DNA of 64,000 nucleotides, taken from assembly GCF_000970685.1 (NCBI RefSeq), contig NZ_LAJB01000011.1:101116-165115 (forward strand), read 5' to 3'. Origin of the DNA: Domibacillus indicus (GTDB lineage: Bacteria; Bacillota; Bacilli; Bacillales; Domibacillaceae). A program made the translations under genes and the position numbers. Below, piece after piece: positions 8,010-16,562 of this stretch; position 1 is the first letter of the stretch, and every line of letters begins with the position of its first letter. Below the pieces are notes generated by a model. It saw only the letters and a program-made list of their open reading frames with translations, did not search any database and was not told the DNA's origin.

Positions 8010-9470
8010 CTATTCAGCTTTCCAAATGTCCTTTAACTTCCAGGCAGTAAATGAAATAAGCCTCACTTCACCGTCATCGGCAAACAATTCAATACGCCTG
8101 CTTTGCTCTTTCGGATAAATACGGCCGGTCATCACCACTTCACCATTGTTGACAAATAATTCAATGGACGAGCGGTCAATAAAAAGATGCAGTCTGATGA
8201 CAGCTGATTCGTTAACTTTTGCTTTACGAACGCCCCCTTCTCCTTCTCCTGACTGGCTGCGGTCGAAAACTACCCTTCGGCTGGCAGCTTCATAACGGAT
8301 AACTGTTTTTTCTCTTCCGTCTTCTGAACAGCGGACATGTAAGCCAAATGACGAGGCATTGCGCGCTTCAAATTCCGCAACAATCTCAAGTTTATCACCC
8401 GCTAAATGCAATTTCTGAATCCCCGAAATACTCATCGGGCCGGCGATTGTTTTTTGACCGCGGAGCTTTTCCAATTCTTTAACCGGCCGCATAATCAATT
8501 TTCCGGATTCACTGAAAGCAAGCTCACGCGGAAGAGTAAGGGCTCCTGCCCAGCCATGCGCCTGTTCCGGCATCTTTGCTTCCCACATATTCATCCAGCC
8601 GAATAAAATTCGCCGGCCCTGGTAATCTTTGAATGTCTGGGCTGCATAAAAGTCAAAGCCTTTATCAAGTTCTTGAAAATCCCCGTATTTAAATGAAGCC
8701 GTCTCATAATCGAATTCACCAATAAGCACCCCCGTCTGGTACAGATTTTGAAAGTCATCACCCGACGGCTCCATTCCTTGAGGAGAGAAAACAAGTATAT
8801 GACGGCCCTCCAATTCAAAAAAATCCGGGCATTCCAGCATAAAACCGAGCTTGCCTTCACTTTTTACAATCGCTCCACGATCCTTCCACGATAATAAATT
8901 ATCAGATTCATACAAGTGAACATTCCCCTGCTTATTTTTCTGACTGCCGACAACCATGTACCACCCGCCATTATGATTCCACACTTTTGGATCTCGAAAA
9001 TCGGCACCGGCTCCTTCCGGCGGTTCACTAATAACAGGATTTTGCGGATGCTTTTCAAAATGGACACCGTCTGTGCTTACCGCAATACACTGCACTTCTT
9101 TTATTTCATCTCCGCTCTCTGCATGGCCTGTGTAAACAAGCGTCAATACCCCGTTATCATCGACTGCACTGCCAGAAAAGCAGCCGTCTTTGTCATATGC
9201 TGCACCGGGTGCAAGAGCAATCGGCAAATGCTCCCAGTGGACCAGGTCTTTGCTTTTTATGTGGCCCCAATGAATCGCTCCTGGTTTTACATCGTATGGA
9301 TGATGCTGATAAAATACGTGATACTCCCCCTTCCACTGAATCAGCCCGTTTGGATCATTGATCCAGCGGGCTGGCGCCATAATGTGATAGCCAGGCCGAT
9401 AATGGCTTTCTGCCGCCTGTCCGGCCGCTTCAAAAACTGCTTTCTGTGCTTTCTCAATCGCTTTCTTCAT
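8010..9470 (-). CDS. sacA: Sucrose-6-phosphate hydrolase (GH32), copy 1
   Basis: 486 residues, the usual length. It cleaves phosphorylated sucrose made by the PTS into glucose-6-phosphate and fructose in the cytoplasm; there is no signal peptide. GH32 motifs: nucleophile in ARWINDPNG (Asp near 39), FRDPKVW near 156, acid/base in MLECPDFF near 213, and a C-terminal beta-sandwich (FIDRSSIELFVNNGE). The ATG follows AAGGAGGC. The gene runs divergently from the LacI-type regulator. A second GH32 gene lies 3 kb away in the PTS operon. The two proteins are clearly different (copy 2 has LLNDPNG where this has WINDPNG), so they are old paralogs or were acquired separately. Confidence 0.9.
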   Translation of the reverse strand: MKKAIEKAQKAVFEAAGQAAESHYRPGYHIMAPARWINDPNGLIQWKGEYHVFYQHHPYDVKPGAIHWGHIKSKDLVHWEHLPIALAPGAAYDKDGCFSGSAVDDNGVLTLVYTGHAESGDEIKEVQCIAVSTDGVHFEKHPQNPVISEPPEGAGADFRDPKVWNHNGGWYMVVGSQKNKQGNVHLYESDNLLSWKDRGAIVKSEGKLGFMLECPDFFELEGRHILVFSPQGMEPSGDDFQNLYQTGVLIGEFDYETASFKYGDFQELDKGFDFYAAQTFKDYQGRRILFGWMNMWEAKMPEQAHGWAGALTLPRELAFSESGKLIMRPVKELEKLRGQKTIAGPMSISGIQKLHLAGDKLEIVAEFEARNASSFGLHVRCSEDGREKTVIRYEAASRRVVFDRSQSGEGEGGVRKAKVNESAVIRLHLFIDRSSIELFVNNGEVVMTGRIYPKEQSRRIELFADDGEVRLISFTAWKLKDIWKAE

Positions 9471-9790
9471 TTACAGCTGCCTCCTTGATCTTGGAAATTC
9501 TCTCTTGCCATGCACGCCACTCTGCATCAACCTATCCCCTCTACTATATTACGAGTAAACATTGTATACTCATTTATATCTCTTCAATTTTCAAAACAGC
9601 GGGTGTTTGCCTATATAGGCTGAACAAATGATGTTACACACATCAACGGCCAGTGCAAAAAGCATCTTTCAACTCATATAAAAAAATAGATTGTTAATAT
9701 TGTTTCTGGCGGCCTGGTTTTTCATCAAAATAAACAGTGGATATTATCTTGTTGTATAGTAGAAATATAAAAGAAATGGAGTGAACAACC
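9471..9790. promoter_or_regulatory. Divergent control region between sacA and the LacI-type regulator gene
   Basis: This gap of 320 bases must hold both promoters. Two inverted repeats stand out: GAGTA-N9-TACTC (9553-9571), close to the sacA start, and TGATGT-N5-ACATCA (9629-9645). Neither matches the GGAACCGGTTCC operators in front of the PTS gene. A possible -10 (TATAGT, 9755-9760) precedes the regulator. The assignment of the repeats is inference. Confidence 0.4.
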
Positions 9791-10789
9791 GTGAAAACTA
9801 TTGCAGATATTGCAAAGATCGCGGGCGTGGCAAAAAGCACGGTATCACGCTATTTAAATGGCGGTTCAGTAAGCGAAGAAACAAAGAAAAAAATTGAATT
9901 GGTAGTCCAAGAGACCGGGTATGCCCCAAATGCCTTTGCACAGAGCTTAAAAGCAAAAAAAACAAATATTATCGGCACCATTATTCCCCGTCTGGATTCT
10001 TATGCCACATCCCGTACGCTTATGGGAATTGATGAGCGTCTGCGAGAATTAAATTATCATATGCTTGTATCAAATACCGGTCAGGATTTAAAACGTGAAA
10101 TTGAAAATATTTATACCCTCGCCAAACAAAAAGTGGCCGGCATTATTTTGCTTGCCACGGAAGTAACCAATGCTCATTTAAAAGCATTTGAGGAAATTGA
10201 TGTTCCGGTACTGCTTGTCGGCCAGCAGCACGAAAGTGTTTACAGCCTTGTGCATGATGATGAAACGGCCGGTTATGCGATAGGCAAATATATTGCACAG
10301 CGGGGACACAAAAAAATCGCTTTTCTTGGTGTTGGTGAATATGATGTGGCTGTAGGTGTAAACCGCAAAAAAGGATTTGCCCAGGCAGTTGGTGAACACG
10401 CCGCAGATGTGGAAGCCCGCTTTTTTGAAACAACCTTCAGCATGAGTGATGCTGCTGAGCAGGCATGCCGGATTTTAGATGATTTTTCTCCATCGGCTAT
10501 TGTATGCGCCACAGACAATATTGCACTCGGCGCTATGAAAGCAGCCTACCAAAAGCAGCTTCAAGTACCAAGAGACCTTTCCATTACTGGCTTTGGCGGC
10601 TATGAGGTTACTGCAATGACAAACCCTTCTTTGACGACGGTCCATATACATTTTAAAGAAGCAGGACAAACGGCGGCTGATCACATAGCTAAACTTGTAA
10701 AGGGAGAAGAAGTACCAAAGCTGGCTTATTCCCGTTTTGATCTTATTTTGCGAGAAAGTGTTGACATTCGTACAATGCATAATTTATAA
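9791..10789 (+). CDS. LacI-family repressor of the sucrose genes
   Basis: 332 residues, starting at GTG after GGAG. The N-terminal LacI headpiece reads KTIADIAKIAGVAKSTVSRY (residues 2-21) followed by the hinge-helix region LKAKKTNIIG near 56. The rest is a periplasmic-binding-like sensor domain (VHDDETAGYAIGKYIAQRGH near 154, SITGFGGYEVT near 264). Position between a sucrose hydrolase and a sucrose-type PTS operon suggests that it responds to sucrose, sucrose-6-phosphate or fructose. Two perfect palindromes typical of LacI-family binding lie between it and the PTS gene. Confidence 0.85.
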   Translation: MKTIADIAKIAGVAKSTVSRYLNGGSVSEETKKKIELVVQETGYAPNAFAQSLKAKKTNIIGTIIPRLDSYATSRTLMGIDERLRELNYHMLVSNTGQDLKREIENIYTLAKQKVAGIILLATEVTNAHLKAFEEIDVPVLLVGQQHESVYSLVHDDETAGYAIGKYIAQRGHKKIAFLGVGEYDVAVGVNRKKGFAQAVGEHAADVEARFFETTFSMSDAAEQACRILDDFSPSAIVCATDNIALGAMKAAYQKQLQVPRDLSITGFGGYEVTAMTNPSLTTVHIHFKEAGQTAADHIAKLVKGEEVPKLAYSRFDLILRESVDIRTMHNL

Positions 10790-10840
10790 TCTATTTGAAA
10801 TCGGTTCCCAAAACCGTTTTCATTTTTTAAAAATCAAATT

Positions 10841-10852
10841 GGAACCGGTTCC
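10841..10852. promoter_or_regulatory. LacI-type operator 1
   Basis: GGAACCGGTTCC is a perfect 12-base palindrome with the central CG step of LacI-family operators. Its centre lies 41 bp from that of operator 2, about four helical turns, so a repressor tetramer or two dimers could sit on the same face. Confidence 0.75.
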
Positions 10853-10881
10853 TAAAATCGGTTATATTTTTCGGTTTTTTT

Positions 10882-10893
10882 GGAACCGGTTCC
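10882..10893. promoter_or_regulatory. LacI-type operator 2
   Basis: This second perfect GGAACCGGTTCC lies just upstream of the putative -35 of the PTS operon. Further degenerate half-sites (CGGTTCCC at 10802, TCGGTTA at 10858, TCGGTTT at 10871) are scattered around, suggesting a cluster of sites. Confidence 0.75.
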
Positions 10894-10900
10894 TATCTAT

Positions 10901-10928
10901 TTGTTAATTATTTTTTAGGGACTAATAC
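10901..10928 (+). promoter_or_regulatory. Putative sigma-A promoter of the PTS-hydrolase-fructokinase operon
   Basis: TTGTTA (10901-10906) and TAATAC (10923-10928) are 16 bases apart, 27 bases before the PTS start codon and immediately downstream of operator 2. The match is moderate. Confidence 0.4.
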
Positions 10929-10954
10929 GCTTCGCCCACAAAGGAGGAAATAGT

Positions 10955-12394
10955 GTGAATTACAATGAAATCGCCCGGGATACGCTTGAAGCCATCGGCG
11001 GCAAGGAAAATATCGCTGCCGCTGCACATTGTGCTACCCGCCTGCGCCTCGCTCTGCATGATGAGTCTCTTGTTAACCAGGAAAAGCTTGATTCAATGGA
11101 GAGCGTCAAAGGCACATTCTCAACCGGCGGCCAGTTCCAAATTATTTTTGGCTCCGGCACTGTCAATAAAGTGTATCAGGAATTTTCAAAAATGACCGGT
11201 ACAGAGGGAATGTCGACAGCAGACGTAAAAAGTGCAGGTGCCAAAAAGATGAATCCGCTCCAGCAGCTTGTCAAAATGCTGTCTGATATTTTCGTTCCAA
11301 TTATTCCAGCGATTGTTGCCGGCGGTTTGCTGATGGGCCTCAATAATCTGCTGACAGCCCAGGGATTGTTTATTGATGGAAAATCTTTGATTGAAGCCTA
11401 TCCAAACATGGCGGATCTTGCCGCTCTTATTAATACCTTTGCCAATGCCGCCTTTGTTTTCCTGCCTATTTTAATCGGCTTTTCTGCTACCCAGCGATTT
11501 GGAGGCAATCCCTATTTGGGGGCAACACTCGGTATGCTGATGGTTCACCCGGACCTTCTTAATGCTTATAACCTTGGAGATGCCGTTATCAGCGGCGACA
11601 TTCCTGTCTGGTCCATTTTCGGTTTTGAAATCGAAAAAGTTGGTTACCAGGGAACTGTTCTGCCTGTACTGGCCGCGTCATTTATTCTGGCTAAAGTAGA
11701 AACATTTCTTCGGAAAGTGATTCCATCTATTTTTGATAATTTACTGACACCGCTTTTAACTATTTTTATTACCGGCATTTTAACGTTTACGTTAGTCGGC
11801 CCTATTACTCGTTCAGCCGGCAACCTTTTGTCAGATGGTTTAATTTGGATGTATGATACAACTGGTTTTATCGGAGGCGCTTTGTTTGGCCTTCTGTATG
11901 CCCCAATTGTTATTACCGGCATGCATCACAGCTTTATTGCGGTAGAAACACAGCTGCTTGCAGATATCGCAAAAACAGGGGGATCGTTTATCTTTGTTGT
12001 CGCTACGATGTCCAATGTAGCTCAGGGGGCTGCCACACTTGCCGTCTTTATGATGACAAAAAACAAAAAGCTGAAAGGGACAGCTTCTGCTGCCGGTGTT
12101 TCTGCCCTGCTCGGCATTACGGAGCCTGCCCTGTTTGGTGTTAACCTGAAGCTTCGTTATCCATTTATCGGCGCCATTATCGGTTCCGCCGTAGCAACTG
12201 CTTTTGTAACATTCTTCAAAGTGAAAGCAATCGCACTGGGTGCTGCGGGGCTTCCGGGCATTATTTCCGTTCAGCATGAAGGGCTCGCCCAATATGTTAT
12301 CGGTATGGTCATTGCCATTGTCGTTGCTTTTGCTGTTACGATTGTGCTTGGGAAACGAACGGAAAAAAAACAGGCTGTTCAAGAAGCGGCTTAA
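10955..12394 (+). CDS. scrA: Sucrose-type PTS permease, IIBC components
   Basis: 479 residues starting at GTG after AAAGGAGG. The N-terminal IIB domain carries the phosphorylated cysteine in AAHCATRLRL near residue 26; the remainder is a IIC membrane domain with about ten helices (PIIPAIVAGGLLMGLNNLL near 112, GITEPALFGVNLKLRYPFIG near 388). There is no IIA domain, so it would borrow a glucose-type IIA encoded elsewhere. The two downstream genes (GH32 hydrolase, fructokinase) make sucrose the most likely sugar; trehalose permeases of the same family are less likely in this context. It imports the sugar and phosphorylates it at the membrane. Confidence 0.88.
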   Translation: MNYNEIARDTLEAIGGKENIAAAAHCATRLRLALHDESLVNQEKLDSMESVKGTFSTGGQFQIIFGSGTVNKVYQEFSKMTGTEGMSTADVKSAGAKKMNPLQQLVKMLSDIFVPIIPAIVAGGLLMGLNNLLTAQGLFIDGKSLIEAYPNMADLAALINTFANAAFVFLPILIGFSATQRFGGNPYLGATLGMLMVHPDLLNAYNLGDAVISGDIPVWSIFGFEIEKVGYQGTVLPVLAASFILAKVETFLRKVIPSIFDNLLTPLLTIFITGILTFTLVGPITRSAGNLLSDGLIWMYDTTGFIGGALFGLLYAPIVITGMHHSFIAVETQLLADIAKTGGSFIFVVATMSNVAQGAATLAVFMMTKNKKLKGTASAAGVSALLGITEPALFGVNLKLRYPFIGAIIGSAVATAFVTFFKVKAIALGAAGLPGIISVQHEGLAQYVIGMVIAIVVAFAVTIVLGKRTEKKQAVQEAA

Positions 12395-12401
12395 AACGTT
12401 A

Positions 12402-12427
12402 AAAATGGAGGAGAAATCCTCCATTTT
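12402..12427 (+). terminator. Intra-operon terminator-like hairpin
   Basis: Eleven-base arms AAAATGGAGGA and TCCTCCATTTT are followed by TATTTTAATAG, between the PTS stop and the hydrolase start. It could lower or uncouple expression of the downstream genes. Confidence 0.6.
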
Positions 12428-12447
12428 ATTTTAATAGAGGAGTGATT

Positions 12448-13923
12448 TTGTTGCAGTGGACAACAGCGGAACGATACACACGAATTGAAGATGCAACAAA
12501 GGAAGACTTAAAGAAACTGACAAATCAAGTAAAGGCCTGCCCATGGCGGCAAACCTATCATATTCAGCCTGAAACAGGCCTGCTGAATGATCCAAATGGC
12601 TTTTCCTTCTACAACGGCGAATATCATTTATTTTATCAATGGTTTCCCCTTGGCCCCGTTCATGGAATAAAATACTGGTATCATACAAAATCAAAAGATC
12701 TTGTTCACTGGGAGAATGCCGGTATTGCGATTCACCCAAACGATGAAACCGACAGCCATGGAGCGTATTCTGGCAGCGGCATCGAACACAATGGCCAGCT
12801 TTATTTAATGTATACCGGCAATACGCGCGATGAAAATTGGGTTCGCCATCCCAAGCAGAATATTGCCGTTATGAATGAACAGGGCATCGTTTCCAAATGG
12901 AAAAAGTCCGTTATCAATGACGTGCCTGATGGCTATACCGATCATTTTCGTGACCCGAAGGTATGGGAAGAAAACGGCCTGTTTTATGCCATTATCGGCG
13001 CGCAGCGGATCAACAAAACCGGCTGTGTTGTTTTATACAGTTCTCCTGATATGGAGTCATGGACTTTTGAAGGAGAAATTACAACCTCTCTCCCCCGCTT
13101 TGGCTATATGTGGGAATGCCCGGATTATTTTACTGTCAACGGACAGGGTGTTCTCGTTTTTTCACCGCAGGGTATTGCGCCGGACGGCGACTGCTATCAT
13201 AATATTTATCAATCGGGTTACGTGCTCGGCAATTTGGATGTTCACACACACACCATGCAGCACGGCAGCTTTCAGGAGTTGGACCGCGGCTTTGACTTTT
13301 ATGCACCGCAAACAATGGAAGCGCCGGATGGGCGGCGGATTATGGTCGGCTGGATGGGCCTCCCTGAGATATCTTATCCAACTGATAAACATGGATGGGC
13401 CCACTGCCTGACACTCCCGCGTGAAATTACCATTGAAAATGGGCGGCTTATCCAGCGGCCGATCCGAGAGCTTCAAAGTCTGCGCGGCTTGAAAGCAGAA
13501 GCTGCCGCCGAGTTACATGATGAGGTAAAATCATTTGATGGTTTCAGCGGAACTGCATTTGAACTAATTTGCTCTTTTGAGCTGCAGGATGCTGATTCAT
13601 GCGGAATTGAAATCCGTGCCAGTGAAACAGAAAAAACCGTTATCACATATGATGCTCTTCAGCAAAAGGTCATGGTCGACCGAACAAATTCCGGCGCTCT
13701 TTCGGATTCTGCATATGGAACGGTTCGTAGCTGCCGCCTGGAAGCTGAACAAGTCACCTTTCATTTATTCGTAGATTCATCCTCGCTGGAATTGTTTGTA
13801 AATGATGGAATGGAAGTATTTACAAGCCGCATTTTTCCCGGTGCTGGGAGTACCGATATCCGCTTTTTCGCAAATGGCGGCCAAGCATCGTGCAATGCGG
13901 CAAAGTGGACGATAGGAGGATAA
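12448..13923 (+). CDS. Sucrose-6-phosphate hydrolase (GH32), copy 2
   Basis: About 491 residues from the TTG at 12448, which is spaced 6 bases from GAGGA; the GTG at 12442 overlaps the ribosome site and a TTG at 12451 is also possible. GH32 motifs: nucleophile in GLLNDPNGF (Asp near 48), FRDPKVW near 168, WECPDYF near 223, and a C-terminal sandwich (LFVDSSSLELFVNDG). There is no signal peptide, so it acts on imported sucrose-6-phosphate in the cytoplasm. It sits between the PTS permease and fructokinase, so this copy is the operon's own hydrolase. Its stop lies within the ribosome site region of the fructokinase gene. Confidence 0.88.
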   Translation: MLQWTTAERYTRIEDATKEDLKKLTNQVKACPWRQTYHIQPETGLLNDPNGFSFYNGEYHLFYQWFPLGPVHGIKYWYHTKSKDLVHWENAGIAIHPNDETDSHGAYSGSGIEHNGQLYLMYTGNTRDENWVRHPKQNIAVMNEQGIVSKWKKSVINDVPDGYTDHFRDPKVWEENGLFYAIIGAQRINKTGCVVLYSSPDMESWTFEGEITTSLPRFGYMWECPDYFTVNGQGVLVFSPQGIAPDGDCYHNIYQSGYVLGNLDVHTHTMQHGSFQELDRGFDFYAPQTMEAPDGRRIMVGWMGLPEISYPTDKHGWAHCLTLPREITIENGRLIQRPIRELQSLRGLKAEAAAELHDEVKSFDGFSGTAFELICSFELQDADSCGIEIRASETEKTVITYDALQQKVMVDRTNSGALSDSAYGTVRSCRLEAEQVTFHLFVDSSSLELFVNDGMEVFTSRIFPGAGSTDIRFFANGGQASCNAAKWTIGG

Positions 13924-13926
13924 AAA

Positions 13927-14901
13927 ATGGGGACACTTTATTCAATTGGAGAAGTACTAATTGACTTTATTCCACTGCAAAAAGGAAAAGCTTTAAAAGA
14001 TGTTGTTTCCTTTGAACGAGCGCCAGGCGGAGCTCCTGCCAATGTAGCGGCGTCCGTGTCAAAGCTTGGAGGAAGCTCGGCAATGCTGACCAAACTGGGT
14101 GAAGACGCCTTTGGAGACTTTTTATTAGAAAAACTTGCCGAAGCCGGTGTGGAAACAAAGCATATTATTCGCACAAGTGAAGCCAATACGGCTCTTGCTT
14201 TTGTTTCACTCCGTGAAGATGGCGAGCGTGACTTTTCTTTTTACCGGAAGCCCTGCGCGGATTTGCTTATGACCGCGGATGAAGTGGATGAATCTCTTTT
14301 CTCTGCCGGAGATATTTTGCACTTCTGCTCGGTTGATTTAGTAGAAAGTCCGATGAAGCATGCTCACCTGAAAGCAATCGAATCAGCGAAAAGAAACGGA
14401 GCTTTTGTCAGCTTTGATCCAAATGTCCGGCTGCCGCTCTGGGACAGTGAGGAGGCGTGCCGCGAAACCATTTTATCCTTTATTCCGAAAGCCCACCTTA
14501 TAAAAATATCTGATGAAGAGCTTGAGTTTATTACCGGGCTTTCAGATGAACAAGCAGCCATCAAGTCTCTTTTCACTGGCGATGTGAAAGCAGTCATTTA
14601 CACGCGAGGCGCGGATGGCGCGGCTCTGTATATGAATGATAGGAAAATGGAGTCGGCCGGCTTTTCTGTACAGGTTCAGGATACAACGGGTGCCGGCGAT
14701 GCCTTTATCGGCAGCTTTTTATTCCAAATGCTTGAGTTAGAGACAGCGCCGGAAAACAGCTTATCCATTCTCGAGCAGCATGGCGAAGAAATGCTGCAGT
14801 TTGCCAACGCAGCCGGCGCCATCACCACAACAGGAAAAGGAGCTATCTCTTCCCTCCCTTCCATTCGTCAAATAAACGAAATGCTGACATCCCCCCTTTA
14901 A
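13927..14901 (+). CDS. scrK: Fructokinase (PfkB/ribokinase family)
   Basis: 324 residues. It would phosphorylate the fructose released by the hydrolase to fructose-6-phosphate for glycolysis. PfkB signatures: GGAPANVAASVSKLGG near residue 35-50, FDPNVRLPLW near 163, and the C-terminal DTTGAGDAFIGSF near 253, with the catalytic aspartate in GAGD. The ATG follows GGAGGATAAAAA and overlaps the operon's flow: 3 bases after the hydrolase stop. It is the last gene of the sucrose operon. Confidence 0.88.
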   Translation: MGTLYSIGEVLIDFIPLQKGKALKDVVSFERAPGGAPANVAASVSKLGGSSAMLTKLGEDAFGDFLLEKLAEAGVETKHIIRTSEANTALAFVSLREDGERDFSFYRKPCADLLMTADEVDESLFSAGDILHFCSVDLVESPMKHAHLKAIESAKRNGAFVSFDPNVRLPLWDSEEACRETILSFIPKAHLIKISDEELEFITGLSDEQAAIKSLFTGDVKAVIYTRGADGAALYMNDRKMESAGFSVQVQDTTGAGDAFIGSFLFQMLELETAPENSLSILEQHGEEMLQFANAAGAITTTGKGAISSLPSIRQINEMLTSPL

Positions 14902-14913
14902 TCCAGGGGGGAT
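14889..14913 (+). terminator. Terminator of the sucrose operon
   Basis: ATCCCCCC and GGGGGGAT form an 8-bp stem that overlaps the fructokinase stop, followed by a T/A-rich run. The 270 bases after it (to about 15187) hold no gene I can support. Confidence 0.7.
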
Positions 14914-15187
14914 TATTATATTTATTTTACCCAGGCAGACGAACGGTTTCGTTTCCGTTACATAAGCCAGATAATCAATTTTCTCCTGGTAAAATACCGA
15001 TCTAGCGAAAGCAGCTTTTCTTGATTTAAGCCTTCGATAATATATAGCTGCAAGTACCGATATGTCATTATTCCCATTGTATCCCGCCATTCCGTGGCAG
15101 TTTTACCGCTTTACTTTGATTTACCGTTATCCCGATTGTCTTAAATGGCTTTTTATCTCGTTTCCGCTTCTTTTTTTCAACACAAAA

Positions 15188-15214
15188 AGCACCGCCCTGT
15201 ATCAGGGCAGTGCT
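15188..15214 (-). terminator. Terminator of the NlpC/P60-SLH gene
   Basis: AGCACCGCCCTG and CAGGGCAGTGCT pair almost perfectly and are followed by T-runs on both strands, immediately past the stop of the minus-strand gene. Confidence 0.8.
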
Positions 15215-15217
15215 TTT

Positions 15218-16240
15218 TTAATTTGCATTCATTGCATTGAAGATAGCTGCTGTAAATGCCTCACGTGTCGCTGTTTTTGATCCATCAAATTTTTCATTTT
15301 GGAAGAATCCGATTTTATCAGTAGAAGCGACCGTTAGAATTCCAGCATAAGCCCAGTGGCTGGAATTAACATCCGAATAAATTGGGCCTGCCGCTGCTGC
15401 TGGCAGTTCTAATTCAAATGCCCTGTGAATAATAATAGCCATTTCATTGCGGGTCATATTGTTATACGGGCGGAATGTTTGATCATCAAAACCATTAATA
15501 ATGCCGGCTTCCTGGATCGCTGCGATATCTGCCGCAAAAGCGTTCCCGGCTGGTACATCGGTAAAGCTTGATGAGGCCTGCGCTTGAAGTCCTAACACAC
15601 GATTTAAAATAGCGGCTGCCTGGCCCCGGGTTACTTGTTCATCTGGACGGAAAGTATAATCATTATATCCATTAATAATATTGCTTTCAGTTAATGTTTT
15701 AATAGCCTGATAGGTAATAGATGCTGCAGGAACATCAGTAAACCAATCCGGTGCCGCAATGGAGGATGCAGGCCCGGCTAATACGCGCTTCGCTCCAGCG
15801 TATTTTGGACCCCAATAAGAATCATTCATTGAAACCAATGCAATTCCCTTGCTGGATGTTGCGTTTAACACTTGATTGTTTCCAGCATAAATCCCTACAT
15901 GGGAAATTCCTTTTTTGTATGTGTTTGCATAGAAAATGAGGTCTCCGACCTGTAATTCGCTTTTTGCTACAGCAGTGCCTACAGCATACTGCTCGCCGGT
16001 TGTCCGCGGTAAAGAAACATCGGCCACATTTTTATAAATATATTGAACAAAACCAGAGCAATCGAAGCCGCCTGGAGTTGTTCCTCCCCATACGTACGGT
16101 ACGCCTATGAACTTTTTCCCATAAGCGACAACTGACTCACCAATAGAAGCGGCTTCTGTTTTAACAGCTGTCAGCGGAGACATGCTTAAAAACAAGATGA
16201 TAGCCAAAAACGAAAAAATTGCTTTTTTGCAACTGTTCAC
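15218..16240 (-). CDS. NlpC/P60 cell-wall endopeptidase with three C-terminal SLH domains
   Basis: About 340 residues from a GTG at 16240 that follows GGGGAGGT. Order: signal peptide (KKAIFSFLAIILFLSMSPL, cut near EAAS), an NlpC/P60 domain with catalytic cysteine in GGFDCSGF, histidine in ISHVGIY and a third polar residue in VLNATS, then three SLH domains (WFTDVPAAS..., SFTDVPAGN..., IYSDVNSSH...), with RPDEQVTRGQA and RPYNNMTRNEM typical of SLH. It should be secreted, bound to wall polymer through SLH, and cut peptide bonds in peptidoglycan stems. Single gene with its own terminator. A WalR-like site lies upstream. Confidence 0.88.
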   Translation of the reverse strand: MNSCKKAIFSFLAIILFLSMSPLTAVKTEAASIGESVVAYGKKFIGVPYVWGGTTPGGFDCSGFVQYIYKNVADVSLPRTTGEQYAVGTAVAKSELQVGDLIFYANTYKKGISHVGIYAGNNQVLNATSSKGIALVSMNDSYWGPKYAGAKRVLAGPASSIAAPDWFTDVPAASITYQAIKTLTESNIINGYNDYTFRPDEQVTRGQAAAILNRVLGLQAQASSSFTDVPAGNAFAADIAAIQEAGIINGFDDQTFRPYNNMTRNEMAIIIHRAFELELPAAAAGPIYSDVNSSHWAYAGILTVASTDKIGFFQNEKFDGSKTATREAFTAAIFNAMNAN

Positions 16241-16308
16241 ACTGTACCTCCCCGATTCTCTCACTCTTCTTTTTTTATCTTCCTTATAAATCTCATTCTA
16301 GCAAAAAT

Positions 16309-16339
16309 AAACATTACAATGTTTTACGTTAAAATTACA
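16309..16339 (-). promoter_or_regulatory. Candidate WalR-type site and palindrome upstream of the NlpC/P60-SLH gene
   Basis: On the minus strand TGTAAT-N5-CGTAAA (16323-16339) matches the WalR direct repeat pattern TGTWAH-N5-TGTWAH at 11 of 12 positions. WalR controls wall hydrolases in Bacillus. Next to it is a perfect palindrome AAACATT-AC-AATGTTT (16309-16324). Assignment is inference. Confidence 0.35.
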
Positions 16340-16498
16340 TTTTTCGACCCTTTTGTAATAATACATCCTTTTATTTTCCATCCATTAATTTTATTTCACT
16401 AGGTTTTTTTCTTTTTTGCATGACTATAGTCGGGTTTGTCTCTCAAGAATTCCTTACCCCCTCCTTTTGGCTTATTTTTTTATCAATGTAAAGCAAGG

Positions 16499-16547
16499 TT
16501 GACATCAGCATGTTTGTAAAGTACACTTTACGTAAAGTAAGCTTTAC
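16499..16547 (+). promoter_or_regulatory. Promoter and tandem palindromic operators of the XRE regulator gene
   Basis: TTGACA (16499-16504) and TACACT (16522-16527) are exactly 17 bases apart. Two 16-base near-palindromes, both with arms GTAAAG and CTTTAC, follow head to tail (16516-16531 and 16532-16547); the first covers the -10. This arrangement fits autorepression by the small XRE protein encoded 15 bases downstream. Confidence 0.65.
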
Positions 16548-16562
16548 GAATAGAGGGAATTT

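Noticed and set aside
14914..15187. Possible gene after the fructokinase
   Set aside because: Frames are short, without ribosome sites or recognisable text.
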